Origin: Megamonas hypermegale
GTDB taxonomy: Bacteria > Bacillota > Negativicutes > Selenomonadales > Selenomonadaceae
DNA length: 64,000 nt
NCBI RefSeq assembly: GCF_900187035.1
Contig: NZ_LT906446.1
Location: forward strand, 2,046,001-2,110,000
Direction of reading: 5' to 3'
In this document: positions 62,942 through 64,000 of the stretch, piece after piece
How positions within the stretch are numbered: position 1 is the first letter of the stretch
How the letters are laid out: every line of letters starts with the position of its first letter
Translations under genes and position numbers: made by a program
Notes under the pieces: model-generated
The model's database searches: none
What the model saw: only the letters and a program-made list of their open reading frames with translations
What the model was told of the DNA's origin: nothing

Positions 62942-63916
62942 ATGAACTTCGATACCTCAAAATTATGTATTCTCGCTGGTAATGCAAACCCTAAATTAGC
63001 GCAGGAAGTTGCGCAGTATATCGGCGTTGAATTATGTCATGCTTTTGTAGGTCATTTTAACAATGGCGAAACACAGGTAATGATTAGCGAAAGTATTCGC
63101 GGTAAGGATGTATTTATCATTCAACCAACTAGTCAGCCAGTAAATGACAATCTCATGGAACTTTTAATCATGGCTGATGCTTGCCGTAGAGCTTCTGCAC
63201 AAAGTATTACTGCTGTTGTGCCATATTACGCTTATTCTCGTCAAGACCGCAAAACTCGTGGTCGTGAACCTATCTCTGCAAAATTAGTAGCAAATTTAAT
63301 GACTACAGCTGGTGTAACTCGTGTAGTAACTGTTGATTTGCATGCAGGTCAAATTCAAGGTTTCTTTGATATTCCTGTAGACCATTTAGCAGCAGCACCT
63401 CTTTTAGCAGGTTATATTCAAACTAAAAATCTTGAAGATGTAGTAGTTGTTTCTCCAGACCTTGGTGGTGTAACTCGTGCACGTGCTTTGGCTGACCGTT
63501 TAAAAGCTCCAATTGCTATTATTGAAAAACGTCGTCCAAAACCTGGCTGTGCAAAAGTTATGAACCTCATTGGTGATGTAAAAGATAAAAACTGTGTTAT
63601 CATCGATGATATCGTAGATACAGCTGGCTCCTTGTGTGAAGGTGCAAAAGCTCTTGTAGCACATGGCGCAAAATCTGTATATGCTTGCTGTACACATGGT
63701 ATTTTAAGTGACCCAGCAGTTCAGCGTATTGAAGATTCTCCAATGGAAGAATTAATTGTTACAAATACTATTCCATTACCTGAAGAAAAACATTCTAGCA
63801 AAATCATTTCCTTATCTATGGCTGCTCCTATCGGAGAAGTTATTAGCCGTATTTATCAGAAAAAATCTGTAAGCAAACTTTTTGATTCTATCGATATCAT
63901 AAAAGGTAAAGGCTGA
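62942..63916 (+). CDS. prs: Ribose-phosphate pyrophosphokinase
   Basis: 324-residue PRPP synthetase. Signature features are [22 protein letters not shown], the flexible loop [42 protein letters not shown], and the PRPP loop [26 protein letters not shown] precedes the ATG. It supplies PRPP for nucleotide, histidine and NAD synthesis. It follows glmU after 95 bases, as in Bacillus. Confidence 0.97.
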   Translation: MNFDTSKLCILAGNANPKLAQEVAQYIGVELCHAFVGHFNNGETQVMISESIRGKDVFIIQPTSQPVNDNLMELLIMADACRRASAQSITAVVPYYAYSRQDRKTRGREPISAKLVANLMTTAGVTRVVTVDLHAGQIQGFFDIPVDHLAAAPLLAGYIQTKNLEDVVVVSPDLGGVTRARALADRLKAPIAIIEKRRPKPGCAKVMNLIGDVKDKNCVIIDDIVDTAGSLCEGAKALVAHGAKSVYACCTHGILSDPAVQRIEDSPMEELIVTNTIPLPEEKHSSKIISLSMAAPIGEVISRIYQKKSVSKLFDSIDIIKGKG

Positions 63917-63935
63917 TAATAAGTATATAATGATA

Positions 63936-63968
63936 TTTGAAAAAGGTCTCTTTATGAGGCCTTTTTCT
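63936..63968 (+). terminator. prs terminator
   Basis: AAAAAGGTCTC (63940-63950) pairs with GAGGCCTTTTT (63956-63966). Confidence 0.88.
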
Positions 63969-64000
63969 AGGTTTTACAAGAAATTAAGTAGTTAATATTA

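Overview
The window looks like a chromosome segment of a low-GC, diderm Firmicute (class Negativicutes, most like Megamonas or another Selenomonadaceae). The reasons are AT-rich genes with Firmicute-type gene orders (ispE, GntR, glmU, prs; rpsO, pnp), together with an SLH-domain porin ending in Phe, which is typical of outer membranes of the Veillonella/Selenomonas type. The genus is an inference.

Layout. 1-5.6 kb: gluconate catabolism (gntK, gntP, gnd) divergent from an RpiR-type regulator. 5.6-7.1 kb: two cobalamin genes. 7.3-10.1 kb: an L-asparaginase II gene split by an IStron, i.e. a group I intron fused to an IS605-type tnpB/omega-RNA element. Removing the intron exactly restores the reading frame. 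10.3-12.6 kb: an AT-hook protein, an IS3 remnant and a DUF3592 membrane protein. 12.7-31 kb: ordinary metabolic and housekeeping genes (rpsO, pnp, trmL, murB, recQ, phosphohexomutase, a GltD-like oxidoreductase, transporters). 31.2-39.9 kb: a beta-glucan/cellobiose locus with an RpiR regulator, PTS EIIC, an SLH porin, EIIB, EIIA, GH1 6-phospho-beta-glucosidase, exported GH16 lichenase-type and GH9 enzymes. It forms a complete path from outer membrane to cytoplasm. 40-48.8 kb: LexA-like repressor, gpsA, glyoxalase, eukaryotic-type hexokinase, rpoN, SGNH hydrolase, a small Fe-S-type protein, type I asparaginase, MATE exporter.

49.2-57.4 kb is an 8.2-kb integrated element in the 3' end of tRNA-Ser(UGA). 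It has a tyrosine integrase beside the tRNA, a Fic protein, a divergent CI/Cro-like switch, a leftward module with an HUH-type Rep and an ArpU/RinA-like protein, a long AT-rich non-coding left end, and several families of internal repeats. One of its small genes is broken by a 190-bp IS200/IS605-type miniature element. No capsid or conjugation genes are visible, so it resembles a phage satellite or an integrated replicon that relies on a helper. 57.7-64 kb: CorA, small proteins, a CsoR-type repressor, ispE, GntR, glmU, prs.

The most notable items are the IStron, the tRNA-Ser element with its shared repeats, and the glucan locus with a porin inside a PTS operon. All positions and pairings were worked out by eye; no database search or folding program was run.
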